Source: Ctenosaura bakeri (Eukaryota; Chordata; Lepidosauria; Squamata; Iguanidae). Taken from it: 64,000 nucleotides of DNA. The notes beneath the pieces are model-generated. The model ran no database searches. It worked only from the letters and a program-made list of their open reading frames with translations, and was not told the origin of the DNA. The position numbers and the translations under genes are program-made. The stretch is from positions 310,001 through 374,000 of the forward strand of contig CAOLHI010001812.1 in NCBI GenBank assembly GCA_948474755.1, read 5' to 3'. Positions 1-10,229 of the stretch are shown one piece after another (position 1 is the first letter of the stretch; each line of letters begins with the position of its first letter).

Positions 1-772
1 CAAAGTAAACAGCAGCTGCCTCAAAGTATGTTGTTATTTTTTTTCCAGCCTCAGAGTATGTTACTGAGCATGTGTGAACAGCAAAACAGAGAATAAGGGA
101 GAGGAGATAAGCCTGCCTCACTAGGTCATGCTCAGCATGATAGTAAAACATAAATGTATAAGTCTCATCACCAAAATGGAAATCATAAGAGAAGTGAAGA
201 CTAGTTAAGAAAAAAAATTATCCTTGGATGCACTTTGAGAGAAATTTTAAAGCAGTCTCAAGAAGATTTAAAATGTTTTCGTTTTCTTTCTCAAGGCTTC
301 CCTGATCTGTTTCTTTCATTTCACATGTGCATATTGTTAGGCAAGGCAGTGTGGTGTAGTGGTTTGAGCATTGAGCTACACCTCTGGAGACCAGGGTTGA
401 CTCCCCACTCAGCCCTGAAATCCACTGGGTGACCTTGGACAAGTCTCATTCTTGGCCTCAGAGGCAGGCAAAGGTAAACTTCCTCTGAACTAAGTTTGCT
501 AAGAAACCCCACAATATGGGCATCTTAGGATTGCCAAAAGTCAGAAAAGACTTGAAGGGACACACAACGACAACATATTATTAGGTTTGGATGAAAAAAT
601 TGGTTGAAAGGCATTGAACTGCTCATTTTTTATGTGTGCTGCAAGAAACTATCCTTATTTTCATTTTTATTTCTGCATCTGGTACCAAATTTTCTGTTAC
701 AGAAATGACACCCAGGAACACATTTACTTTCTAAACTGTAAGGCATGCATTCTTCTTGGTTACTATATATTT
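1..772 (+). repeat. Unclassified direct repeat, copy 1 (split by a SINE)
   Basis: The sequence on both sides of the SINE at 341-574 aligns with 9465-9965. Shared blocks include AGCAAAACAGAGA, GATAAGCCTGCCTC, CACCAAAATGGA, ATCATCCTTG-like and GTTAGGTTTGGAT. Copy 1 is cut by the window start. It has no ORF and I do not recognise the family. It could be an interspersed repeat or an old duplication within the EXOSC7 intron. Confidence 0.7.
341..574 (+). mobile_element. Sauria-type tRNA-derived SINE
   Basis: The 5' part carries a tRNA-like promoter region (GTGTAGTGGTTTGAG, then CTCTGGAGACCAGGGTTGA). It is followed by the conserved CCACTGGGTGACCTTGGACA body and a BovB-like tail (AAAAGACTTGAAGGGACACA, then CAACGACAAC). 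It is flanked by ATATTGTTAG (331-340) and ATATTATTAG (575-584), a 10-bp target duplication with one mismatch. The paralogous sequence near 9770 lacks the insert. Confidence 0.9.
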
Positions 773-779
773 AGAAATA

Positions 780-981
780 GGCAATTTCTGCCCTACACTG
801 TTATAGTGCTATTATTCCACTTTCAATATCCTGTGGAATTCTGGGGTTTGTAGTTTACTCAGGCCAAATTGCTCTCTGGCTGAGAATTTTAAAGCACCCT
901 CCCTAAACTGCAAACCCCAAGATTCCATAGGATGTTGAAAATGGAGTCATAGCACTGTAACAGTATAGTGCAGAAATGGCC
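780..981. mobile_element. Palindromic DNA transposon, family A (GGCCATTTCTGCACTA ends)
   Basis: The two halves are inverted repeats: CACTTTCAATATCCTGTGG on the left against the reverse complement of CCATAGGATGTTGAAAATGG on the right. Termini are GGCAATTTCTGCC and GCAGAAATGGCC. It is flanked by a 3-bp duplication, ATA (777-779 and 982-984). It has no coding capacity, so it is a MITE-like non-autonomous element. Confidence 0.85.
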
Positions 982-984
982 ATA

Positions 985-2730
985 GTTAACACTCATCATC
1001 AGCCTACCACTAGATGGTGCCAACTGAACAGATGTTTAATACCAGGAGTGCTTTCTTTATGTATTACTGAAGCTTCCTTAGGTTGAAAAAAAAAATTTTT
1101 TTTTGAGATTTTGGTGATCATTCCTCCTAGCACACAATTTTAAAAAGTCACTGTAATTATAAACTCATTGTGAGTGCAGTCTTGTTTTCTCCTTCACTTT
1201 GAGAGAAACAAGAGGGGAATGTAGAGAGTGTATAGTTATAAAAGAGGTCAGGTTTCTTGTACTTATAGTTGTGTGAAAGACCTGGTTTCAGCAGACATTG
1301 CTGTCTAAAGTTAAAGTTGCTGAAATTCTATTTCATACACTGTCAAAGATACAGAAGTCCTGTCCTCTTTGTTTTGAGGTCACTCTAGATGTAAGTCTTC
1401 CACTAGAATTTTTATTTTAAGTATTAATTTCATTGTTGCTGAAATGAGGACTGAATCACATGAAAGCTGGCATTCACACACACTCTCACACACACACCTG
1501 TCGTTATATGTTGAATAGTGTTATTCCTGAAGTGGAGGAACACTATGATTTTGTGCCAAAAGTTCAGGCAATTTAAGTTATAAAGTATGGAACACAGTAA
1601 AGAGTTTGAAACTTGCCGCTGTGTTGTTTACTAGATTTTAATCAGGGTAACTAGAATTCCAGTGACCATTCATACAGAACTCTGACTGAGTTAATTAGAA
1701 TTCGGGCATGTAAATATGTCACATATATATAATAGATGGGTCATACTTAGGATGGTCATGCAGGGAGCTGTTAGGACATCCAAGAATATTCATAATTATT
1801 CCAACTTCTGATGAGAAGAGTGTGAGCAATAGAACAATGACAGATTGCAACTTCTAGTAGAAAGGAAAATTCAGTATGAATTGAAAACAGCTAGATTTCA
1901 CATGAGATGGATCGGGCAGGGTGAGGGAAGTAGCATAAACCAACTAGTGACTTTTTTGCCTATTTGTTGTTTGTTCAGCATAAATTCATATTGAGAGAAG
2001 CAACAATAGCAATCCAGCAATGAAATGATGCATTATAAAGCACATTTAGACAGTAATACTTAGCACTTATATAGTGCTATGTACTCAAGACACTACCATT
2101 CATTATCTCAGTAACTGCACAGCACAGCATATTACTTGTCTTTGTGAATGTAATGTAAACCTATAATAAAGTGGTAAAATACCAGTCCCAAAGGAACAGG
2201 CTTGGAATGTTGCTGTAGGAACTATAAATTTGTCCTTTAATTGAACATAATACAGATCTCACCCTCAGTGAATTACGAATGTAATATAGTTTGATGTTCA
2301 TGTGAATTGACTATTAAATCACTGCAATTTAGAAACTGAATTTGCTCATAATTATCTAGAGGCTAAATTGCCCAGTGCAGGTAAATTAGATACTTGTTAG
2401 ACTTTTTGCTGCATATACTTGTTCTCCTATGGTAACTTTTAATGTTCCTTCATATGCATGCAGTTAAAAGTGTGCAGACTCTAATTACTTGTGGTTCTTT
2501 CATTGCAGTGTGATTGTAGTGGGACATTTCTAGCTTCCTTTCTGTACTGTTATGAAAGATGCTATCTCTGCCTTATGTTGAGCTGTGCAGAGTAATGAAA
2601 GAGAACATGTATTTGTCAGTCATACTTCAAAGACCATGAAACCTAAACACCTGAAACATAGTTAGCATGCATAGTAAGGGTATCCTCAGGGTGATTTGGT
2701 TTTCTAAACACATTCTTTAATTTTAAGTAT
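985..2730. other. EXOSC7 intron, no recognised feature
   Basis: AT-rich intronic DNA. It has short CA-rich runs near 1475-1497 but no exon, long ORF or repeat I can name. Confidence 0.5.
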
Positions 2731-2732
2731 TA

Positions 2733-2969
2733 GGAGCCAGTGTAGTGAAGCGATTTGACCTCTGGACTATGACTCTGGGAGACCAGGATTCAGATTTCTG
2801 TTGGGCTGTGAAAACCCATTGGTTGACCTTGAGCAAGTTACATTCTTTCAGCCTCAGAAAAAGGCAGTGACAAACTCCCTCTGAACAAATCTTACCAAGA
2901 AAGGTCTGTGATAGGTTAATCTTAGGGTTACCATAAGTAGAAATAACTTGAAGGCAGACAACAACAGCA
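2733..2969 (+). mobile_element. Sauria-type SINE, old copy
   Basis: The order is the same as in the SINE at 341: GTGTAGTGAAGCGATTTGA, ACTATGACTCTGGGAGACCA, TTGACCTTGAGCAAGT, and the tail AACTTGAAGGCAGACAACAA. Substitutions are frequent, so it is an older insertion. Confidence 0.88.
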
Positions 2970-5410
2970 CATTTAAAATATGTCCGTATGTTTGGAAGCT
3001 GCAGTGCCAACTTCGTTCATATATATCTGCAATTGATATATTCTGAAGCGGGAATGGATTAGTTTGAGGGGCCAAAATGATAAAAGCCACAGCCTCCCCT
3101 TATGGACACTGGAATGGACAAATTCCTTTTTCCAGAGGCTGTTGAGGTACAGGGTGAGCCTGGGGATCACTTAAATACAGTTTTCAAATCTGACACCTAA
3201 GCAGCTTTGCATGAAAGCAGATAATTTATTGTTTTGTTTTGTTAAAATATTTATATCCTGCTGGCTGTCTAGAGATCTCAGGGTGGCAGACAATGGTATA
3301 TTCTCTAGCATACTCTTAAGAAAGTAGAGAATTTAGCTAATGGGTTGGCCCTATTGCTATGCTTCTAGTGTGTCAGCAAATAATTTCTTAACCTGTGCTG
3401 TATTGACTGCTGTGCTGAAGAAGCCTAATTAACTGTGATGAGACTTGAGTGTTGCTGAGATACCGCATGATGGAAAGGAAGTATAAGAAGAAAAGGCCAT
3501 GGCTAGTACAGATATTAGAAGCTGAGGACTGTCAGGATATGGTTTTGAACTACTGTTATCCAGCTTTGGTTAATGGCAGGGACTGTGGGAAACCACAGAA
3601 ACCAGCAAATAGGCTAGAGTGGATCATGTAATAGGACCGAACCCCCTTTAAAAGTTTACTGACCTGGTTTGATGATCAGCTGTTGCAACAAGGAAACTCA
3701 TGATACTTGCCTAGTGTGACCTTCTAACTTGAGAAGATTTAATGCTGGATAATTTCTAGAGCAAGTGCTGTGGCTAGAGAGATCAGACATAACTTATCTC
3801 AGGTATATGAAGATACGATTGCAGTGGTGAAAAGAAAGTATGCTGCACATGTTCAGATGCACTGTACTTATTGGCTTGTCCTAACGCTAAACCTGGGGAT
3901 CTCTAATGCAGATCAACTCACATGCCATACATTCTGTATGAGTTGGAAGAACTGTTGGTCTTTCAGTAAGCACTGTCTGTGAGGTCTGCACATCGCAAAT
4001 GAGTCATAACAGTTGAGTCTCCTTTTCCTTGCCCATCCCACAAACACGGTAGACTACTTGGAACCGTTGTTGCTGGCTCAACTACCCACTGTGTGCCGTG
4101 GCCAGGCTTCCTGGCTTCCTATTTCAATAACAATTTCTCTATTCTTTGGATCCCTTCTTCTGGAATAAGTGTGTTTTCAGCCTAGTGTAAACTGGCTGAA
4201 TTTACCTTTGCCGTTCATGTTCTTAGTTGGACATGTAGCTATATTTTCATCTCTGACATGGCAACTGCAGTCCTGTGTTTTGACACTCATGCAGCATAAA
4301 TATTACTGTTGTAAAATGTAAGCTTGCAATTTGAGATATGAGTGTTTGACAAATATTTTGAACTAGTGTTCTCCCCATATTTTAATATGCTAATTCCCCT
4401 GTCCCCCTTTTTCTCAAAAACTGAGGGCTGGAATAGCAAAACAGTTAAAGGATAAAGATCCACAGGCATGTTGTCTTTCTTGTCAGTAGCCTCTTGAGCA
4501 ACACATAGGGAATGCATAGTTGGCATTCTTCTTTGTTAGAAAAAAATGTGCCAAATTGCAAAGCATTTTTTTTTTAAAAAAATAGTGCTTTGCAGTGGTT
4601 TGGTTAGTACATCATAAAGACACTGAAGGGGAAAGCAAGGAAATTATATCTGTATGTGGGGAGGTTCTAATTACTGTTCTGTCATAGATATTTAATTCTC
4701 CCACACTGTCATGGTACATGTTCTCTGGGAAGAACGCCTCTATTAGAACATTTTGAGTAGGACTTCAGTGTTTTATTGCTTCATTAGTTAGATAATGTTT
4801 TCATTGATTAAAAAGGTGTGCTCAATCAGCTGTGCAGCAGTTTTTTAAAAAAGATGTTTTTATATTTTTTAAAAAATTCATTTATTAATTTCAACATAAA
4901 CAGTCTAACTCACAATCAAAGTAATATATATTCAGAGAAAGAAAAAGAAGAAAAAAAAGACTAAAACACTAGACTAAAAACACTGAACATTAACTAAAAT
5001 ATGATACATTAACTGGCTAAAACACTAAACAATAACTTACTGAAACACAAAAGGGCTCTGGCCTCCCCCAGCCAAATTTGTAATGAAATAAATAACAAGC
5101 ATATTATTCTACCATTACAGGTCCAAGTGAATAATCCTACTAGAATAGCTAGTAACCATAGCCACAGGTTATTGCATTGTTAGATTTCTTATTGCTTAAG
5201 AAGTTTCATAAATGTCTTCCAGTCTTTCAGATTATCTTCAGTTGGCTTAGAGTTTAAACCACAATTAGTTTGGCTGACTCAGCAACCCTAACAATCCATT
5301 CTTCCATAATTGGTGATTTATTCTGTTTCTAGGGTTGAGCAAGCAACGTTATTACTGCTATTATCATATCTCAAAGAAGTAATCCATAGGTACTATCCTA
5401 TTCTCTACCC
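2970..5410. other. EXOSC7 intron, mostly unrecognised
   Basis: At 3233-3300 there is a weak reverse-strand LINE 3' tail (ATTTATATCCTGCTGGCTGT). Positions 3449-3982 hold two short lysine-rich open frames that I cannot assign to any family; they are probably chance or a decayed element. The rest is AT-rich with homopolymers near 4566, 4845 and 4950. Confidence 0.4.
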
Positions 5411-5605
5411 GTGTTGTGTTGTTTTGTGCCTTCAGGTCTTTCTAACTTACTGTGACCCTAAGGGCAAACCTATCACAGGTTTTTTGGGGGGCTGGGTGCA
5501 TGTGATGCACCCAAGGTGACCCAGTGGGTTTCCATGACTAAGTGGGAAATCAAACCTGGGTCTCCAGAGTTGTAGTCCAGTGCTCAAACTATGTTGACTC
5601 CCACC
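5411..5605 (-). mobile_element. Sauria-type SINE (minus strand)
   Basis: Reads as the reverse complement of the SINE: TTGTGCCTTCAGGTC tail, CCAAGGTGACCCAGTGGGTT body, CTGGGTCTCCAGAGTTGTAG and the tRNA-like head. The middle of the tail region is shortened. Confidence 0.85.
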
Positions 5606-5899
5606 CTAGCAAAAACATTTCTGATAATATTACAAAATCCACCTTGACTTTGTTTTTGTTTTAGATTAACATATACGTCCACCATACATGGAAACAAGAG
5701 CCCCCTCCCCTATTTTTACATTCCCAACATCAATTTGAAATATTCTTAGACATTTTTGATAGCTTGTTTTGGGTTAGGTACCATCTGTATGTCATCTTAT
5801 ACAAGTTTTCTTGTAAATTACTACATAAAAAAATAAGGGGGGCAGTTAGGATGCAATAAACCCACTACTACCTAGGAATCTAGTGAAGACTTCAGAAGA

Positions 5900-6345
5900 C
5901 CATGGTAAGCCCACCACCAATTATAGAAATGGACATTGAACCACAGTGGGAGAGGATGTCAAACTGTGTTTGTGGCGTGTATCAGAGAAGCACAAAGATC
6001 CAAGATATAGCCATTCGTACTGACTTTATTACTTGCCTTCTTGGTGAGCTGCTCTCAAGTTGTAGAATTCCCTTCCCAGGAGATCTGATTGTCTTTCCAC
6101 CAACAGGGAAAGACCTTTTTATTTAAGGAGACATTCAGTTTTTAGTACATTGCAGCAGATAGAACTTTTAATGGGGGGAGGGTGCTTTTTATTTCATTCT
6201 GTTGAAATGCTGTTTTAACTTGTGTTTTTAACATTAAAACTAGGTCAATTGTGTGTTCAATTGTGTTCTATTAATAGCTGTTTAAATTGTTCTGTGGGAT
6301 TATTTTAGGGGCTATGTACCGCCTTAAATCCAATGATAGGAGAAA
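5900..6345 (+). mobile_element. L2-like LINE 3' end
   Basis: The GGGAAAGACCTTTTTATTTA, CAGCAGATAGAACTTTTAAT and TTTAACTTGTGTTTTTAACA blocks align with the L2 3' end at 56360-56490. The segment ends in a degenerate TAAATCCAATGATAGGAG tail that runs into a TA-rich stretch. It is strongly decayed, with no RT motif left. Confidence 0.6.
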
Positions 6346-6420
6346 GGAAGGATGGATATATACGTATGTATATATTTATGTATATTTGTATATATGCTCA
6401 CACACACATATATATATTTA
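6346..6420. repeat. TA/TATATG low-complexity tract
   Basis: Runs of TATATA, TATGTA and CACACACATATATATA follow the LINE tail directly and may have grown from it. Confidence 0.7.
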
Positions 6421-6831
6421 GACCACATTTCCCCCCATACATCCAATTTGAACATTGTGCCCAAAATTTTGGGCCCACCTTATCATATGCTCTTATACGG
6501 CTTCATCTGTCTGTAGTTTCAAAATGAATTTGTATACTTCTTTTAATTACATGGTCATCATCTTCACACAGTTCTAAATAAAACTTGTTTTCTCCAACCT
6601 CTGTGCTTAGATCTGCCTTACTTTTATTAAGTCTGTCCTCAAGTTGCATATAAGCAAAGATTTTTGATTTCCTTAAGCATCCTTAAAAAGAATATTTTAA
6701 CTGCAAGGGGTTTTTAAAGGTCAAAGTGGAGGTAGCAGGCATCACTTCTGAAGAGGCATTCCTCCCATTCTCTCTCACACAGTGAAAGATAGATTTCATT
6801 AATGGATCACAACAAGGGTTAATGGATTACA

Positions 6832-7140
6832 ACAGGGGTGGGCAAAGTTCAAAACAATTCTTTTAAACTTTCCCCCCAAATGCCCTCCAGGGGAACATGT
6901 GGGCAATTTTGCCATGTTTTGTGTTTCCGCAAGCCTAGGCCAAGGAGAGGCCTTTTCTTTTAAGAAGGATGTGTTTTCTGATTTACTACTTATTGTTAAA
7001 AAAAAAAAGGCCTCCCTGGGCCTCAAACAGCCCATGGAGGGCCAAAAAGGGGCAAACTGCCCTCCGTGCCCCCAAGAAGGCCTTTGGGGGCAAAAAAAAT
7101 GATTTTTGTTTTGTGGGGTAGTAGCCCTCCAAGGTCACCT
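6832..7140. mobile_element. Possible MITE-like repeat
   Basis: It opens with CAGGGGTGGGCAAAGTTC, similar to CAGGGGTGGGTAAAGTGTGG at 43770. It holds opposed purine-rich and pyrimidine-rich GGCC-containing blocks (CCCTCCAGGGG, GGAGGGCC). The ends are not resolved. Confidence 0.3.
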
Positions 7141-7454
7141 GTGGGAGCATAGTTATAATCATTAGTACTTAAATTTCTTCAGTTGAGTAACAGTTATGGT
7201 TGTCTGTGTTTGGTCTGGGGCATATTTTTCTACCTAGAGTGGTGGTATGGAATGTGGGACTATATCAGGGTTGTCTTTGCTTTGAATAGGGCACTTTGTT
7301 ATCCATAACCCTGATCTCTTCTTCACTGCCTTTAGCCGCAGTAGCCTGTGGTTCTGCTTGTCTTGGAGTAATATTTGAAGCAACCTTTGTCTAGGACTGC
7401 TCACTGTGCACTAGTTTTCTTCTGGAGAAAAGGGAAAATAAGTAATAAATAGGG

Positions 7455-8525
7455 CTACTGTTATTTGGATTTGTAATTGGTTGACCAACCGAACCCAAAG
7501 GGTGATCACGAATGGCTGCTTTTCATCCTGGAGAGAAGTGACTAGTGGGGTGCCACAGGGTTCTGTCCTAGGCCCAGTGCTGTTCAATATTTTTATCAAT
7601 GACTTGGATGAAGGAATAGAGGGCATGCTCATCAAATTTGCAGATGACACCAAATTGAGAGGGGTTGTTAATATGCCAGAGGACAGGATCAAAATTCAAA
7701 ATGACCTGGATAGATTGGAGAGCTGGGCCAGGGCGAACAAAATGAAATTCAACAGAGAGAAATGTAAGGTCCTACACTTAGGTAGAAAAAATGGAATACA
7801 GAAATATAGGATGGGGGACACGTGGCTGGATAGCAGTACGTGTGAAAGGGATCTAGGAGTCTTCATAGACCACAAGCTGAACATGAGTCAGCAGTGTGAT
7901 GTGGCAGCCAAGAAAGCCAATGCAATTCTCAGCTGCATCAGTAGGAGTATGGTGTCTAGATCAAGGGAGGTACTGGTACCACTCTACTCTGCTTTGGTTA
8001 TACTCTATCTTGAATACTGTGTCCAGTTCTGGGCACCCCAATTAAAGAAGGATATTGACAAGCTGGAGCAAGTCCACAGGAGGGCGACCAAAATGGTGAG
8101 AGGCCTGGAAGACATGCCCTATGAGGATAGACTTAGAGAGCTGGGTATGTTTAGTCTGCAGAAGAGGAGGTTAAGAGGGGACATGATAGCCATGTTTAAA
8201 TATTTGAAGGGATGCCACGTAGAGGAAGGAGGGGGCTTGTTTTCTGCTGCTCCAGAGACCAGGACAAGGAGCAATGGATTCAAGCTGCAGGAAAGGAGAT
8301 TCCACCTGAACCTCAGGAAGAACTTCCTGACAGTCAGGGCTGTCCGGCAATGGAATCTGCTGCCTCGGAGTGTAGTGGAGTCTCCTTCCTTGGAGGTTTT
8401 TAAGCAGAGGCTTGATGGCCATCTGTCGGGAGTGCTTTGAGGGTGTTCCTGCATGGCAGGGGGTTGGACTGGATGGCCTGTGTGGTCTCTTCCAACTCTA
8501 CATTTCTATGATTCTATGATTCTAA
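7455..8525 (+). mobile_element. CR1 LINE, 5'-truncated, with long reverse-transcriptase ORF
   Basis: The frame 7481-8440 is open for 319 codons and encodes the C-terminal part of a CR1 pol. Residues 22-45 carry [20 protein letters not shown]. Residues 53-56 are the catalytic FADD box. These are followed by the thumb/connection region and the typical [20 protein letters not shown] ending. The element terminates in CR1's diagnostic 3' octamer repeat, ATTCTATGATTCTATGATTC (8504-8523). The endonuclease and N-terminal RT are missing through 5' truncation near 7455, which is usual for CR1. There is no in-frame stop within the retained ORF, which suggests a fairly young copy. It sits in an EXOSC7 intron in the sense orientation. 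Confidence 0.95.
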
Positions 8526-8640
8526 GTTTCTAGTCCTTGCTTCCATGTGTAATGAAGCTAAATCCACACAAGTTGCAACAGGGAAGAGAATAGGCTATAA
8601 TGACAACTTTAAGCTGTAAACTAAGTCTCTGGTGAGCACT

Positions 8641-8760
8641 AGAGCTGGATAAAATTACTTTTTGGACTACAACTCCCAGGGTCTTCCATGCAACAGGACA
8701 ATGCTGCCTGGGGATTCTGGGAGTTGTAGTTCAAAACAGCAACTCTCCTGTGCTCCAGTT
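8641..8760. mobile_element. Short palindromic MITE (ACTACAACTCCCAG type)
   Basis: The halves are inverted repeats: TGGACTACAACTCCCAGGGT against TCTGGGAGTTGTAGTTCAAA. Outer ends are AGAGCTGGA and TGTGCTCCAGTT. Related half-copies occur at 20115-20222 and 22700-22785. Confidence 0.65.
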
Positions 8761-9464
8761 AGTGCTGGTACTCCTGTGTAGATGTCTTTTCACCAGAGAG
8801 AAGGCTGCATGTCCTTTTGAAATGCTTTGTGTGTGTTAGAAATTGGCACCCACCAATGGTGACATTTGGAGAAGAGATACCTTTAGTAGGGAAATATACA
8901 GTGCAGCAATGGCCAATTAAGAATACAGTGATGATGCTATCACTTTAGCTGTTCCACCCACTGCATTTGCCTCAGTCATCTGTCATGTTTAACTGGCTAT
9001 CTTGTTGGCAGTTTTCAACTTTGTTCCTTATTTTTAAACTGAATAAAAAATGAACCAATTGTTCTTAATTTCAAAAATGAAATTTCCATCAAATCAGGTA
9101 GTTAGGAGAATGTGACAAAGAGAGAGAAGAAATGCAAGGAACTGATAACAGGGAGGGGGGATTTATCTATACAGGAATAACTCAGTTAACAAATGCTCTG
9201 ACAAAGTACCTCCTTCTTGACAAAGTCTTTTTACACTCACTTAGCACACCTTTCTTTTTCCTCCTCTGGCCATCCGCAAGATTTTTTGTAGCACCGTTGA
9301 CGTTGGGAGGATAGTGATGAAGGACTGGAAAAACATAGATTTTTGGTATAAGGTTGCAGCAGTGTGTCTGCATTGAACAATGCAATAATGCTTGGGCTGG
9401 GGAAAAATGGAATTCCTGTCCAGAGAGTCTACAGTATTTGTGTATGCCTGCTGCTAACAGGCGA
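8761..9464. other. EXOSC7 intron, no recognised feature
   Basis: No exon, repeat signature or structural signal that I can support. Confidence 0.5.
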
Positions 9465-9965
9465 GGTAAAGAGCAGCTACCTCCAAAATCCCTAGCTGAT
9501 GATGCATGAATAGCAAAACAGAGAGAAAAGGGGAGAGCAGATAAGCCTGCCTCGTCAGCTCACTCTAACATGTTAAAAAAAAAGCACTGATTTGTAAGTT
9601 TAGTCACCAAAATGGACACCATAAAAAGAGTAGAGGCTGGTAAAAGAAAAGAAAAATCATCCTTGTGTACGTTTTGGAAGGAGTTTTCAAGTAGTCTCTA
9701 GAAGGCTTGAAATCTTTTTGTTTTCTTATGCAAGGTTCATTTGATCTAGTTTTATTTCCCATATGTATGTTGTTAGGTTTGGATAAAAAATTTGTTGAAA
9801 CTTCTTTTCAAACTCTTCTTTTTCTGTGGCACAGAAACCTGTCTCTATTTTTTTCATGTTATTTATTTCCCTGATACTAATTTTTCTGTTAAGGAAGAAA
9901 TGCCCAATAACACACATCTACTTTATTAACTGAGGCATGCCCATACTGATTTTTTAAAATTTTGT
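9465..9965 (+). repeat. Unclassified direct repeat, copy 2
   Basis: Aligns with 1-340 plus 585-772 once the SINE is removed: AGCAAAACAGAGA, CAGATAAGCCTGCCTC, GTTGTTAGGTTTGGAT, AGGCATGC. It ends about 100 bp before an EXOSC7 exon. Confidence 0.7.
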
Positions 9966-10063
9966 TTATATTCCAGAGAATGAAAGGAAGTAGGCATAGT
10001 TTTCTGATTTTTGCCAAGAGTCCTTTGAACTAAGATTTTTTAAAAAATATATGTTCCTTCCAG

Positions 10064-10229
10064 TTCAGCAAATGCTACTCCAGAGTTTGAAGGTCGGGGC
10101 GGAGAGGAGCTCGGCACTGAAATAGCAAACACCCTCTACAGAATATTTCACAATGAGAGCAGTATTGACTTGAAGTTGCTTTGTATTAGTCCCAGAGAGC
10201 ACTGCTGGGTACTTTACATTGATGTCTTG
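10064..10229 (+). CDS. EXOSC7: EXOSC7 coding exon (fifth from the end)
   Basis: The acceptor is ATGTTCCTTCCAG and the donor is TTG/GTAAGT. The exon is 166 nt. Its first base completes a codon begun upstream (with TG it makes Cys), followed by SANATPEFEGRGG, an IANTLYRIF helix and REHCWVLYIDVL. It ends on a codon boundary. It encodes part of the RNase PH-like core. Confidence 0.95.

Noticed and set aside
341..574. tRNA gene
   Set aside because: Only A/B-box-like promoter sequence remains. There is no cloverleaf, and it continues into the SINE body and tail.
1..10063. Missing N-terminal EXOSC7 exons
   Set aside because: I looked for the segment expected just before the Cys-Ser-Ala junction (VGVKAEMGTPKLE...EFFVDC type) on the + strand and did not find it. 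The first three exons are therefore assumed to lie upstream.
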